A stretch of 64,000 nt of DNA from Begonia masoniana (Eukaryota; Streptophyta; Magnoliopsida; Cucurbitales; Begoniaceae): assembly GCA_022432975.1 (NCBI GenBank), contig CM039516.1, forward strand, positions 31,326,051-31,390,050, written 5' to 3'. The notes under the pieces are model-generated. The model saw only the letters and a program-made list of their open reading frames with translations. It made no database searches and was not told where the DNA came from. The translations under genes were made by a program, and so were the position numbers. This document shows, one piece after another, positions 10,107 through 20,500 of this stretch (position 1 is its first letter; each line of letters opens with the position of its first letter).

Positions 10107-11561
10107 TGACATGCCTCGGGTTGCATTCAAAGAGGAAATTGGCAAAGCCCTAAACTTTATAGCATTTTTCTACTTATTACGTGCTTTTCTTTTGTAGGTA
10201 TAATTTTTGAGAAGGAATACATATGGAGCACTTGGTGGAGTCACCATTTGACCCATGAAAATTTGTCTTCCCGGGCCATTAATTTGTAATTTTTATTTTC
10301 AAACTTATTTGGCATACATTAGCTTTTATTGTATGAATTATATATTTGCATCATGCATTAGGTTGTGTGGTTAGGGTTAGATGTATGTTGGTGGATTATG
10401 GGTTGAAAAAATTCAACCAATTATTCAAATGAAGAAGACATCAACATAAGGGAGCCCAAAAGAAGTCTTGGCCCAATGAAGAACCCACATTTGAAGGTAT
10501 GAAAATGCAGGTATAATTGTTAGTGGGTGCAAGGATTGGTGACATGGCCAAAAATTGGCCATTGATCAAGCAAAAGGCGCGGGCAGCATCAGGTCACTAG
10601 CTGGCGCGCGCGGGCAGGCGAAATGGCCCCGGGCAGGAGCGCGCAGGAGCACCCGGATCAGTGAGCTAGCGCGCTACTGGGCGATGGATGGCGCGCACGG
10701 CATCGCTGATGTGGCGCGCTGCTAGACAGTCTGATGGCGCGCGCTGATCAGCAACTTCTCCACCGGTTGGCGCGCGCATGGCAGCAGCTGGTTGGGCGAA
10801 GGCGCGCGCACCAGATCATCATCTTGGCCATTGATCTCCTTCCAAATCTGAAGGCTAATTTTCACTCTTGCCAAACCCTAATCCACCCTAGGAATTCTAT
10901 AAATTCATAGCATTGGTGCATATTTAAGAACTTTTTGCCAAATCAATAAAATACTTATTTCTCTCCAAGCTTTGTGCTTTGGTTTTTCCTTGATTCTTTG
11001 AATCAAGTGGAGTAGCCCTCCATTGTTAACCTAGCCTTCGGGTTGCTAGGTTAACTTTTATCTATTCCTTCGTCTTTTCCATTGGGATTAGGAGTTAAGG
11101 AAGAAAACCTAGGCCCTAGGTGGTCGTTTTTCCTCCGAAAAAAGCATTTCTCTAGGAGCGTAAAACGTAAGATAGCTCTTTGGATCCGCCGAAGGTATTT
11201 CCATTTCTAGCATTTCCATTACATTTTCACACACTATCACCTCTTTATTTTCGGCCATCAAACTCACACACATCACTCTTTAATTTCATGCAATTTCTTC
11301 CTTCATTTTCATCGTCATTTCTTCACCTTTCACACACAATTTTTACACCTTCATTTCCTTCTATTTTATTGTGCTTTTCGTTCATTCCTCCCCTACACAA
11401 ATCGGCCATCACTCACACACACACCATCACTTTCACTTATTTGCATTTTCTCCTCCATTTTCTTTCTTTATTTTTCGGTTTAGTGCATCACTTGTCACCT
11501 GAGCACTTCTTGACTATTTTGTGGGTATCACACAACCCCTTTTCTAAAGGCCACCGTGTCA
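10107..11561 (+). repeat. 5' LTR of gag-only element (1455 bp)
   Basis: Boundaries are set by the TTGAG target duplication and the PBS three bases downstream. A GC-rich block (about 10570-10820) holds repeated GGCGCGC words. A TATAAAT box lies at 10898-10904 and AATAAA at 10945-10950, so a promoter near 10930 is plausible. By eye about 16 of the first 190 bases differ from the 3' LTR, so the insertion is not recent. Confidence 0.9.
10565..10825 (+). repeat. GC-rich GGCGCGC island in LTR
   Basis: About 260 bp, strongly GC-rich in AT-rich surroundings, with GCGCGC or GGCGCGC occurring roughly nine times. The same island is in the 3' LTR (about 15958-16200). It lies just upstream of the TATAAAT box, inside the presumed U3. 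Confidence 0.8.
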
Positions 11562-11563
11562 AG

Positions 11564-11576
11564 TGGTATCAGAGCC
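11564..11576 (+). other. Primer-binding site, initiator Met tRNA type
   Basis: TGGTATCAGAGCC begins three bases after the 5' LTR end. This is the standard complement of the tRNA-iMet 3' end used by plant gypsy elements to prime minus-strand synthesis. Confidence 0.9.
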
Positions 11577-12808
11577 AAAAGGCTTCCCACGATACATTTT
11601 AGTTGTCTTGGCACTAGCCAAAAGTTGACACAAAACCGGGATAGCGGCTCATTTCATTTCTAGCATTATTTTGAATCTAATCTTGTGCTTATTTTGTGCT
11701 AAATTTATCATGATATTTGCTGCCATATTCCTTGTCATTTATTAACTTAAACTATCATGATAAAATGTGGAATTAATGTGGACATCATCTCGGCCAAGGT
11801 AGGCATTTCAATTTCTTACTCTTTGTTCTCGGATTTTAGCTTGTTTGTTGGTTCGGATTTGCATGATCTACTCCGATTTTTCCTAGCATCTTTGATCTAT
11901 GTTTGAAACATGTTTTGGCACTTAAATATTGTCCATTAACTATATAAAATTTATGGAATTTTTTATGCTTAAAATCGGCCTACAACTAATGCTATAAAAT
12001 AGGTTGTTGATGTTGTTTTTCTCCTCGGTTTATGCTTGTTTTTGCTCTTGATTTGGACTATTATTTGCTTTCGGTTTTGCTAGCATTATCATGTTATGTT
12101 TTGCCCTATGTTTACATCTAGAAAATATAGCAACTTATTGACAAAATTCTGCTCTTATTGTTGTATGAAAATCGGCCATAAGTGATTATATAAAAACCGG
12201 ATTATTAGTGATGATTATCTTCTCGGTTTTCATGTTCTTTATGCTTGGTTTTTCATATTAACTTGCTGGTTGTTAATCTTGGATATAGCTTATAAATTCA
12301 TCTATTATATGTTAGTAATTAGTGCACAAAATTGGATTTACAAGATTTTGTCAAAAGCATGTTAAAATCGGACATATGGAAACCAAGGATTAAACTATAA
12401 AATTCTGCTTATTATTCTGAAAATTTCAGCATGTTTCTCTTAAGTAAACTTGTGTTTTATTGATATTAGTTGCTGAAATTTGAAGTTATTAAGTTTATAT
12501 TATTATTTTTTTGAGTGAATTTGGTTAAAGTTGATAACTAGGTTGAATATTGGTTAAAATTGGTGGTATTAGCACAATATTAAAAAATTTCATTTCTAAA
12601 ATTAGTTTGTGCTAAGTATTATTGAAATTTCTAAGTTGTTTAATTGATTTCAAATTTAAGTGTGAGCACGATCCTTATTTTATTATTATCTTAGCTAGGA
12701 ACATCCCTTAGTACCAAAATTTATCTAAGACATTAAACAAGATAATCACCTCACCAATTAGGATGAACAACTTAGACAATAATTTGAATTTAAATTAAAA
12801 TACTTAGT
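11577..12808 (+). other. AT-rich leader of gag-only element
   Basis: About 1.2 kb with no ORF of note. It is AT-rich, with several CGGTTTT and TCGGCC words. It is the untranslated leader between PBS and the gag ATG and probably carries packaging signals, but none is visible by eye. Confidence 0.6.
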
Positions 12809-13826
12809 ATGACTAATAGAAGTGGATTCACACGTGACACCACACACCAAGAACCAAGTCGGGTTAGGGACACTCCCCCACCCGAACACGCACATAATGA
12901 GGGTGAAACTAGCATGCAAGGTGGCATGCAAGGCCAAATCAATGCCTTAACGGGCTTGCTTAACACCCTTGCCTAACAAGTCAAAGAGCTTATGATCAAT
13001 CCTCCCCGTAGAGAAACCAATGAACGAGTTCCTTCACAAGAGATCTCCTCTAGGATTATTCCCGAACGTCCTAGGCGTAGAAATTCATTTTCCCAACCCT
13101 TAGAGGAAGAAGAATGAGCTGAGCCCCGACGACAGAGACCCCGCCATTTTGAATCGGAGGATGAGAATTGGGTGGAGGATGATGAAGAGTATCGCCCAAA
13201 TCGTCGTAGGGACAACGACGACCTCCGCAACATTAAGATTACAATTCCCCCTTTCGATGGAACGTATGACGGGCACACATATTTAGATTGGGTTGATAAG
13301 GTCGAAAGAGTTTTTGAATGCCATGAATATTCTGAGAGAGTAAAGATCCAACTAGCTTCCCTCGAACTTACGGGCCACGCCGCGTTGTGGTAGTCTAATA
13401 TCAAAGCCCAACATATGAGGACATTAGGATACCCGTTACAACTTGGACTTCCATGAAGGAATTAATGCACCATAGGTTTGTCCCCCGAGATTATAAACAT
13501 AGGCTCTTCCATCAACTCCACAACCTTAAATAAAATAGCCTCACGGTAGATGAGTATCTTATCAAATTTGAAACTCTCAACATGCGATGTGCAATTGATG
13601 AACCTGAGAAACAACTCATCGCTAGATTTATAAGAGGATTAAATCATGAAATTGGCGATGCTATTGAAATGCAACAATTAGAGGCGATGGACTTAGTCAT
13701 ACAATTGTCCCTCACGATGGAGAGGCAATTAAAAAGGAAGCGCAAGACCAACTTGCCTAACAAATTTTCGCCACGAAACTTCAATTCCTACCCAAGACAA
13801 TAAGAAAAGAAGCCATTCAATTGTAA
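12809..13826 (+). pseudogene. gag: gag of the gag-only element
   Basis: The gag frame opens at ATG 12809. It has an N-terminal low-complexity region, an Arg/Glu-rich linker, and the retrotransposon gag domain from about 13230 (PPFDGTYDGHTYLDWVDKVE). It continues in shifted frames through MHHRFVPRDY and IARFIRGLNHEIGDAIE to about 13800. Breaks are a TAA near 12974, a TGA near 13115, a TAG at 13391 (in a Trp-Trp position), a frameshift near 13420 and a TAA near 13530. Gag builds the particle in which the RNA is packaged. As written no full protein can be made. Confidence 0.82.
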
Positions 13827-14456
13827 TTGGCCTTCAAAAGAATCCAACATCACTCACCATTCCCCACCACTAAACAAAATCAAGAAAGCCAACCAAAAGG
13901 ACCAAGAGCACGTGATGTCCAATGCTTCAAATGTTTAGGAAAAGGACACTACGCGAATGAATGTACTAACCGCCGTGTGATGGTCATTAAGGAATCCACG
14001 GGTGAATGGGAGAGTGAAGACGACGAAGGTCAATATAATGAGGCTAAGAAGGAAGAAGTAGTAGGAGAGAGTGACGAAGAGGCTGATGAATGTACGCCTC
14101 AAGAAGGACCTCTACTACTTGTTATAAGACGAGCTTTAATGTCTAAGAACGTGGACAAGGGTTGTCAACGTGAAAATCTATTCCATAGTCAATGCGCCGT
14201 TAAAGACAAGGTCTGTTCATTAATCATTGATGGAGGGAGTTGCATCAATGCGGCCTCCCAAGACATGGTCAACAAATTATGGTTAGAAACCAATATCCAC
14301 CCTACGCCCTACAAACTTAATTGGTTGGACGATAGGAATGAACACGTGATAACTAAGCAAGTTATCGTCAAGTTCACTATAGGAAAATATAATGACTCGG
14401 TTGTTTGCGACATTGTCTCGATGACTGCCAGCCATATTTTATTATGGAGACCATGA
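13827..14456 (+). pseudogene. Zinc knuckle and aspartic protease of gag-only element
   Basis: A 209-codon frame carries a CCHC knuckle (CFKCLGKGHYANEC, about residue 33), an acidic linker and a retroviral-type protease with the active site IIDGGS. Family members of this plant type normally have DGGS, so this is not a defect. The flap region is followed by ASHILLWRP, in which the usual LLGRP Gly is changed to Trp. The frame ends at a TGA where relatives have Trp, and the coding sense continues in the same frame beyond it into the next ORF. Confidence 0.82.
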
Positions 14457-14624
14457 CATTATGACCGTAGAGTTCAATATGACGGATTCCTCAACCGTTA
14501 CACCTTTGACTATGGAGAAAGGAAAATCAAGTTGCTTCCGATGACCCCCGAGCAAGTGGCTCGTGATGAGGCCACTTGTAAAGAATGACAAATTAAGGAA
14601 AATCTTTTAATATCTAAGCACGGG

Positions 14625-15665
14625 TTGGTATCGTCAAGAGAACAAGAACCCTCTCATATCAATTGGCATGACAATCCCTTGTACGATGAAGAGATATCGT
14701 ATCCCATTAAATGGTATTCCAATCCCTTATATAACAAAGAGATACCTTTGGAAGACGTACATTTGGAAAACGTACCCTTGTGGTTTCAAAAGAAAGAGGA
14801 GATAAATGAGGAGACTATTTTTGGACTAGGTAGTATGATTATTACTCCCTTTCTTCCCATTCCAAATCTTGAGGAAATTCCCATATCATTCACATCCATT
14901 AGGAAGAAGTTAGTTTATGACCTAGAGCCTACCTATTGCCTTCTTACATGCCTACTTAGAACCATGCGAATGAATGAGAATTTTACGTACTTTGTGAACA
15001 ACAAATACCTTATTTTACAAGTGGAAGGATTACCAACACCCTATTCCCCACCGTTCGAATATTACAAATTTTACCATAGAACTAGAGACAAAGTTCTATT
15101 GGTAAGAAAGTTGACATTTATGGTCTTAAGCGTTAACGGATTATTTCTTTGGATGGAGGATTTTAGCATTTCCACATCACTACATGTCGGATTTGACTAC
15201 TTTGGAAAATTTCATCCCATCATCGAGCAATCGCCCTCCATAGTAGCTTTCGGATCCAATTTTACCACCCTTACCAAAGAAAATAGTAGTAAGACCATCC
15301 ATCCTCCATGCCATTTAGAGTGCCATTTAGTGATAGAATTTCAAACAAAAGAACATATCATCATTGCCTTCAAACTCAAACCTATCAAAAGTATCGATCA
15401 AGCAAGTAGACGAGAAACTGTTGGAGTTATCCTTGGGGAGAAATCAACTGATGGATTTGAGGTCAAATCCTCAAATCACCTGGAGAGGATGACATGTCTC
15501 AGGTTGCATTCAAAGAGGAAATTGGCAAAGCCCCAAACTTTATATCATTTCTCTACTTATTACGTGCTTTTATTTTGTAGGTATAATTTTTGGGAAGGAA
15601 TGCATATGGAGCACTTGGAGGAGTCACAATTTAGCCCATGGGAATTTGTCTTCCTGGGACATTAA
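14625..15665 (+). CDS. Unrecognised ORF in the place of RT/integrase
   Basis: 346 codons in the same frame as the protease and separated from it only by two stop codons (14454 and about 14586), so originally it was probably one gag-protease-X polyprotein. I recognise no RT, RNase H or integrase motif: no YxDD, HHCC or DDE signature. The N-terminal part has two related words (NWHDNPLYDEEISY and KWYSNPLYNKEIPL). The middle is rich in aromatic residues (FEYYKFYHRT, FVNNKYLILQVEG). The last ~60 codons lie in the 3' LTR and are unlikely to be native. It may be domesticated, captured or decayed pol; function unknown. That it stays open for some 285 codons in a broken element is notable. Confidence 0.55.
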   Translation: MVSSREQEPSHINWHDNPLYDEEISYPIKWYSNPLYNKEIPLEDVHLENVPLWFQKKEEINEETIFGLGSMIITPFLPIPNLEEIPISFTSIRKKLVYDLEPTYCLLTCLLRTMRMNENFTYFVNNKYLILQVEGLPTPYSPPFEYYKFYHRTRDKVLLVRKLTFMVLSVNGLFLWMEDFSISTSLHVGFDYFGKFHPIIEQSPSIVAFGSNFTTLTKENSSKTIHPPCHLECHLVIEFQTKEHIIIAFKLKPIKSIDQASRRETVGVILGEKSTDGFEVKSSNHLERMTCLRLHSKRKLAKPQTLYHFSTYYVLLFCRYNFWEGMHMEHLEESQFSPWEFVFLGH

Positions 15666-16946
15666 TTTTTAATTTTTATTTTCAAACTTATTTGGCATAC
15701 ATTAGCCTTTATTGTATGAATTATATATTTGCATTATGCATTAGGTTGTGTGGTTAGGGTTAGATATATGTTGGTGGATTATGGGTTGAAGAAATTCAAC
15801 CAATTATTCAAAGGAAGAATACATCAACATAAGAGAGCCCAAAGGAAGCCTTGGCCCAATGAAAAACCCACATTTGAAGGTATGAAAATGCAGGTATAAT
15901 TGTTAGTGGGTGGAAGGATTGGTGAGATGGCCAAAAATTGGCCATTGATCAAGCAAAGGGCACGGGCAGCATCAAGTCACTAGCTGGCGCGCGCGGGCAG
16001 GCGGAATGGCCCCGGGCAGGAGCGCGCAGGAGCACCCGGATCAGTGAGCTGGTGCGCTACTGGGCGATGGATGGCGCGCACGGCATCGCTGATGTGGCGC
16101 GCTGCTGGACCGTCTGATGGCGCGCGCTAATCAGCAACTTCTCCACCCGTTGACGCGCGCGTGGCAGCAGCTGGTTGGGCAAAGTCGCACGCACCAGATC
16201 ATCATCTCGGCCATTGATCTCCTTCCAAATCCGATGGCTAATTTTCACTCTTGCCAAACCCTAATCCACCCTAGGAATTCTATAAATTCATAGCATTGGC
16301 GCATGTTTAAAAAATTTTTGTCAAATCAATAAAATACCTATTTCTCTCCAAGCTTTGTGCTTTGGTTTTTCCTTGATTCTTTGAATCAAGTGGAGTATCC
16401 CTCCATTGATAACCTAGCCTTCGGGTTGCTAGGTTAACTCTTATCTATTCTCTCGCCTTTTCCATTGGGATTAGGAGTTTAGGAAGAAAACCTAGGCCCT
16501 AGGTAGTCGTTTTTCCTCCGAAAAAAGCGTTTATCCATGAGCGTAAAACGTTAGATAGCTCTTTGGATCCTTCGAAGATATTTCCATTTCAAGCATTTCC
16601 ATTACATTTTCACACACTATCACCTCTTTATTTTCGGCCATCAAACTCACACACATCACTCTTTAATTTCATGCAATTTCTTCTTTCATCTTCATCGCCA
16701 TTTCTTCACCTTTCACACACAATTTTTACACCTTCATTTCCTTCTATTTTATTGTGCATTTCGTTCATTCCTCCCCTACACAAATCGGCCATCACTCACA
16801 CACACACACCATCACTTTAACTTATTTGCATTTTCTCCTCCATTTTCTCTCTTTATTTTTTGGTTTAGTGCATCACTTGTCACCCGAGCACTTCTTGACT
16901 ATTTTGTGGGTATCACACGGCCCCTTTTCTAAAGGCCACCGTGTCA
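15490..16946 (+). repeat. 3' LTR of gag-only element (1457 bp)
   Basis: It starts TGACATGTCTC after a short purine run (GGAGAGGA, 15482-15489) and ends CCGTGTCA at 16946, followed by the TTGAG duplication. The GC-rich island (about 15958-16200), the TATAAAT box (16281-16287) and the AC-rich tail match the 5' LTR. Confidence 0.9.
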
Positions 16947-17740
16947 TTGAGTGACTCAAGCAAATTTAGTTTATAAGCAGCTTCACCAATTCTTGTTGTA
17001 ATTGTAAATGAGCCAATGTATCTTAGGCTTAGTTTTCCTTTTTTTCCAAATCGCATCACTCCTTTCATTGGCGGGACTTTCAAGAACACTTGATCTCCTG
17101 CTGCAAACTCCAAATCCTTCTTCTTCGATCAGCATAATTTTTCTGTTTTCTTTGGGCCAGAAGAATTCTTTTCTGGATTAATGCAACGATTTCAACAGTT
17201 TGCTTCAAAATATGCGGCCCAATAAGTATTCCTTCACCCACTTCATCCCAATGTATTGGAGATTTGCACTTTCTACCATATAAAGCTTCATAAGGTGTCA
17301 TCTCAATTGAACCATGATAACTGTTGTTGTAGGAGAACTCCACTAACGACAGATTTTTACTCCAATTTTCTTAGAAATCAATAGCACAAGCCCGTAACAT
17401 ATGTTCCAGGGTCTGAATTGTTCTTTCCGATTGCCCATCCGTCTGAGGATGGAAAGCTGTACTAAAGTTCAACTGTGTGCCCATAGCTTTCTGCATAATT
17501 TTCCAAAATTTAGAGGTAAAACGGGGATCTCAATCAGACACGATAGAAACAAGTGTTCCATGAAGTCTGATAACTTCTTGTACATAAAGCTGAGCATATT
17601 GATCAATAGTATATGTAGTTCTTACAAGAAGAAAATATGCTGATTTGGTCAATCGATCAACTATAACCCAAATAGAGTTGTGACCCTTAATTGATTTAGA
17701 AAGTCCAACTACAAAATCCATAGTGATATTCTCTCACTTC
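16947..17740 (-). pseudogene. pol: Gypsy A integrase core and C-terminal part
   Basis: On the minus strand from about 17740: MDFVVGLSKS (first catalytic Asp), LTKSAYFLLVRTTY, VSIVSD (second Asp), [14 protein letters not shown] (Glu), [23 protein letters not shown] and VPPMKGVMRFGKKGKLS. These are the hallmarks of plant gypsy integrases. Stop codons interrupt it near 17530 and 17370, with a further frame change near 17100. The fragment ends at 16947 where the gag-only element is inserted; its C-terminal tail resumes at 10106. Confidence 0.85.
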
Positions 17741-18182
17741 CACTAAGGCACCATGAGTGGTTACAACGTACCAGCAGATCTTTGATGCTCTGCTTTGACT
17801 TGTTGACAAGTGAAACATTTCTCAAAAAATTTTGCTACATCCATTTTTAATCCATGCCACCAATAATACTACTTCTAATCTCGATACATTTTGGTTGAAC
17901 CAAGATGTACCGAGTATAGAGTTGAGTGTGCTTCTTTTAATATAACTCATTTTAGTTCGGTATCGTCAGATATACACCATTTTTCTTAAATTTAATAACT
18001 CCATCTTCCGAAATAGAAAATTCTGATACCTTTCTACATTTCAATTGATCTCTTATCTTACTTAAGAAAATATCGTCATGTTGTTTGTCCTTAATCTGTT
18101 CAAACAAGTTTGGTTGTAGCGTCATCGCAGATAATCTCTCAATCAATCCAGAAGGTACTATCTCAATATCAAATTTCTTCAT
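17741..18182 (-). pseudogene. pol: Gypsy A pol linker and integrase N-terminus
   Basis: The minus strand reads KKFDIEIVPSGLIERL and then a degenerate HHCC region (VHLGSTKMYRD, then [13 protein letters not shown] near 17790). This normally follows RNase H. Here it directly follows an RT fragment, so the RT palm and RNase H are deleted at about 18185. Confidence 0.75.
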
Positions 18183-18186
18183 TTCT

Positions 18187-18749
18187 TCAACTAACGTTTT
18201 TGAAATAGAACCAAGTGCTGAAACACTTGAAGAGGCTTTTCTTGAATACTCGATTCATTAAATCCATAAAGGCAGCCGAAGCATTACTCAATCCAAATGG
18301 CATAACTCGAAATTCATAGTGGTCATATATTGTCTGAAATACTATCTTGGGTACATCATCATCTTTGATTCTTAGCTGGTGGTAGCCAGATCTAAGATCT
18401 ATTTTTGAGAAAACTCTAGCACTTTTTAATTGATCAAACAAGTCGTCAATTCTTGGGAGTAAGTACTTGTTCTTGATAGTGATTTTATTTAATTCCTGAT
18501 AATCAATGCACATCCTCATAGATCCATCATTCTTCTTCACGAATAATATGGGTGCTCCCCAGAGCGAAAAGCTTAGTCGAATAAATCCCTTTTTCTAGCA
18601 GATCGTCTGATTGGACCTTTAATTCCTTTAATTCTGTTGGCGCCATTTTGTATGAGAGATTGTTGACATTCCAGGTAGAATATCAATGCTGAATTCTATA
18701 TCTCTACCTTGTGGCAAACTTGTTAAATCATCTAGAAAAACATCGGGAT
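18187..18749 (-). pseudogene. pol: Gypsy A reverse transcriptase, N-terminal half
   Basis: The minus strand shows [58 protein letters not shown] and [19 protein letters not shown], the first RT blocks of a plant gypsy element. The FxDD catalytic box should follow within about 20 residues but is absent: the sequence jumps to the integrase linker. The upstream part is frame-broken and abuts the solo LTR inserted at 18750. Confidence 0.85.
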
Positions 18750-20384
18750 TGTAACACCCGACAATTTCGGCCAGGTAATTTTCTTAACCATTTTGATTGT
18801 CACCCTTTTTATTAACCTTTATGATTTTAAATTTAATGTCAAGACATATTTATTACAAGTTGAGTGAAACTAGGTTGGGTGGAAAGTTTGTAATTAAGTT
18901 GGATTTTAGTTAATATATATAGAAAATAGAAATCCTTAAACCTCATTAAACCCCACTGTAGCCGACATTTCCTCTCTCGGCGATTTCCCCTTTTCTCCAA
19001 AGCTCTTCCTCTCTCTCTCGGCCAGCTACTCCTCCACCAACGATCGATTCTTCAGTATTCACTTCGACAATCCACGCTCTAGGTAAAACTTAGACAATGT
19101 AGTTATTGGATAGCTTCTTAGAGCTCTGTTTTCAGCTAGGACTTGGGGTTTCGGATTCTTCAATGGTTGGGTTATTGTAGTAACATTTATAATTTGTGTT
19201 TATCTGCTAAGTTGAATCTAGTTATTTAGATATTTTTGGAAGCTTAATTTGTACGCATTAGGCGCTCGACTAGGAAGATTTAGAAATATATAAGTTAGAA
19301 TCTAGGATGACTTTCGGTGAGAACTTTCAGGATTTTTGATTTAACACTGTAATGTGAAATGTTTCTAGGTGAAGAAGTTTGGAGAGAGGTGCTCAAGTTT
19401 TGCTAAGAAAACTAAGTAAGTGAGTGAGCAAGATTTTCGGCCATTAGGGCCCTACATCTCAAGGGTACTAAGTAGAGGTGTTGTTTATGATGTTAAATGT
19501 ATCTGTGCTAATATCTGGTTGGTTATGGTACTCGAATTGATGTTGTGATCTTTAACGAATGAATGACCTGCTCTGTAACTTGATGATTTTAGAATGCTCA
19601 TGCTCATGCTTCACGAATATTTCTCATGCATATGAAAATGTTTTAAAAGCATGATTTTCCCTATGAACAAGAAATGAATATGAAACTTATGCAACAAGGA
19701 TTAAGAGAGGGTTGGGGGCGGTTTGGCGTATGTCACTGTCCAAAAGGAGGACCATGAATACGACCCGAAAGGGACTATGTACACTCTCACTGTCAACCCC
19801 CTTTTCGGCACAAATCTTTCCTTAATCCATATGATGAAAACGATGAATAAGAACACGAAAAGATCATGAACATGTGTTTTCTTTAAGCTGTGCATTCATG
19901 CATACATGTTAGCATTGCACTCCTTACTAAGCATTAGGCTTATAGTTTAAACCTTATGATGTAGGTGAAGAACAATCAGGTGAGGATTTCAAACCCTGCG
20001 AAGATGTTTAAGACTGGTTACTGGATGGCGCTCAGGGTGACAGTGTATGGCTGGAAAGGCGAATATGATCCCTGGATGCTACCTTTAAGATATTAGTAAG
20101 GTTTATGGATATTGAAGTTTAAGTAGGAGGGATTTTTCTTAAAAACGTTGAATTCTAGTAAACTTGTCTGACTGATTTCTAAGTTGTGAATGATCTGTTT
20201 TATTTAAGTCTTCCGCTATGCACACTCAGAATATGTCTATGGTTTGTGTCAATAAAAGTTTGTGTTAGTCGTGTTGGGAGTTGTGAAATTCAGGATGTTC
20301 TCTGTAGGTAAATGTTAAGGGTTCATGTCCGTCGATGGATGTTTCTGTCAGTTTAAGTCGTTTGATAAGTTAAGTTTTCCTGTC

Positions 20385-20500
20385 GATCGGATGATGTCTT
20401 CCATCGGATGATGTCCTCTATCGGATGATGTCTTCTGTCTGATGATGTCTCCTATCGGATGATGTCTTCTATCGGATGATGTCTTCTATCGAATGATGTT
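20385..20500 (+). repeat. Short repeats of ATCGGATGATGTCTTCT
   Basis: Six or seven imperfect copies of an 18-19 base unit with core CGGATGATGTCTTCT occur directly before the 100-bp array. The 100-bp unit itself holds CGGATGAAGTCTTAA, so the two arrays may share an origin. Confidence 0.8.

Larger units (their letters stand above)
10107..16946 (+). mobile_element. Non-autonomous gag-protease LTR element (TR-GAG-like)
   Basis: This is a complete element of 6840 bp. Its two LTRs (10107-11561 and 15490-16946) start TGACATG and end CCGTGTCA, and a perfect 5-bp duplication TTGAG flanks it (10102-10106 and 16947-16951). A PBS (TGGTATCAGAGCC) follows the 5' LTR. The internal 3.9 kb encodes gag, a zinc knuckle, a protease and an unrecognised 3' coding region, with no integrase, RT or RNase H. 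Such elements are called TR-GAG in plants. It must have used enzymes from another gypsy element. It interrupts the integrase of gypsy A. Confidence 0.88.

Noticed and set aside
11180..11602. 140-codon frame rich in Phe, His and Ser in the gag-only LTR
   Set aside because: Pyrimidine-rich LTR sequence read through the LTR end and PBS; the same frame is truncated in the other LTR.
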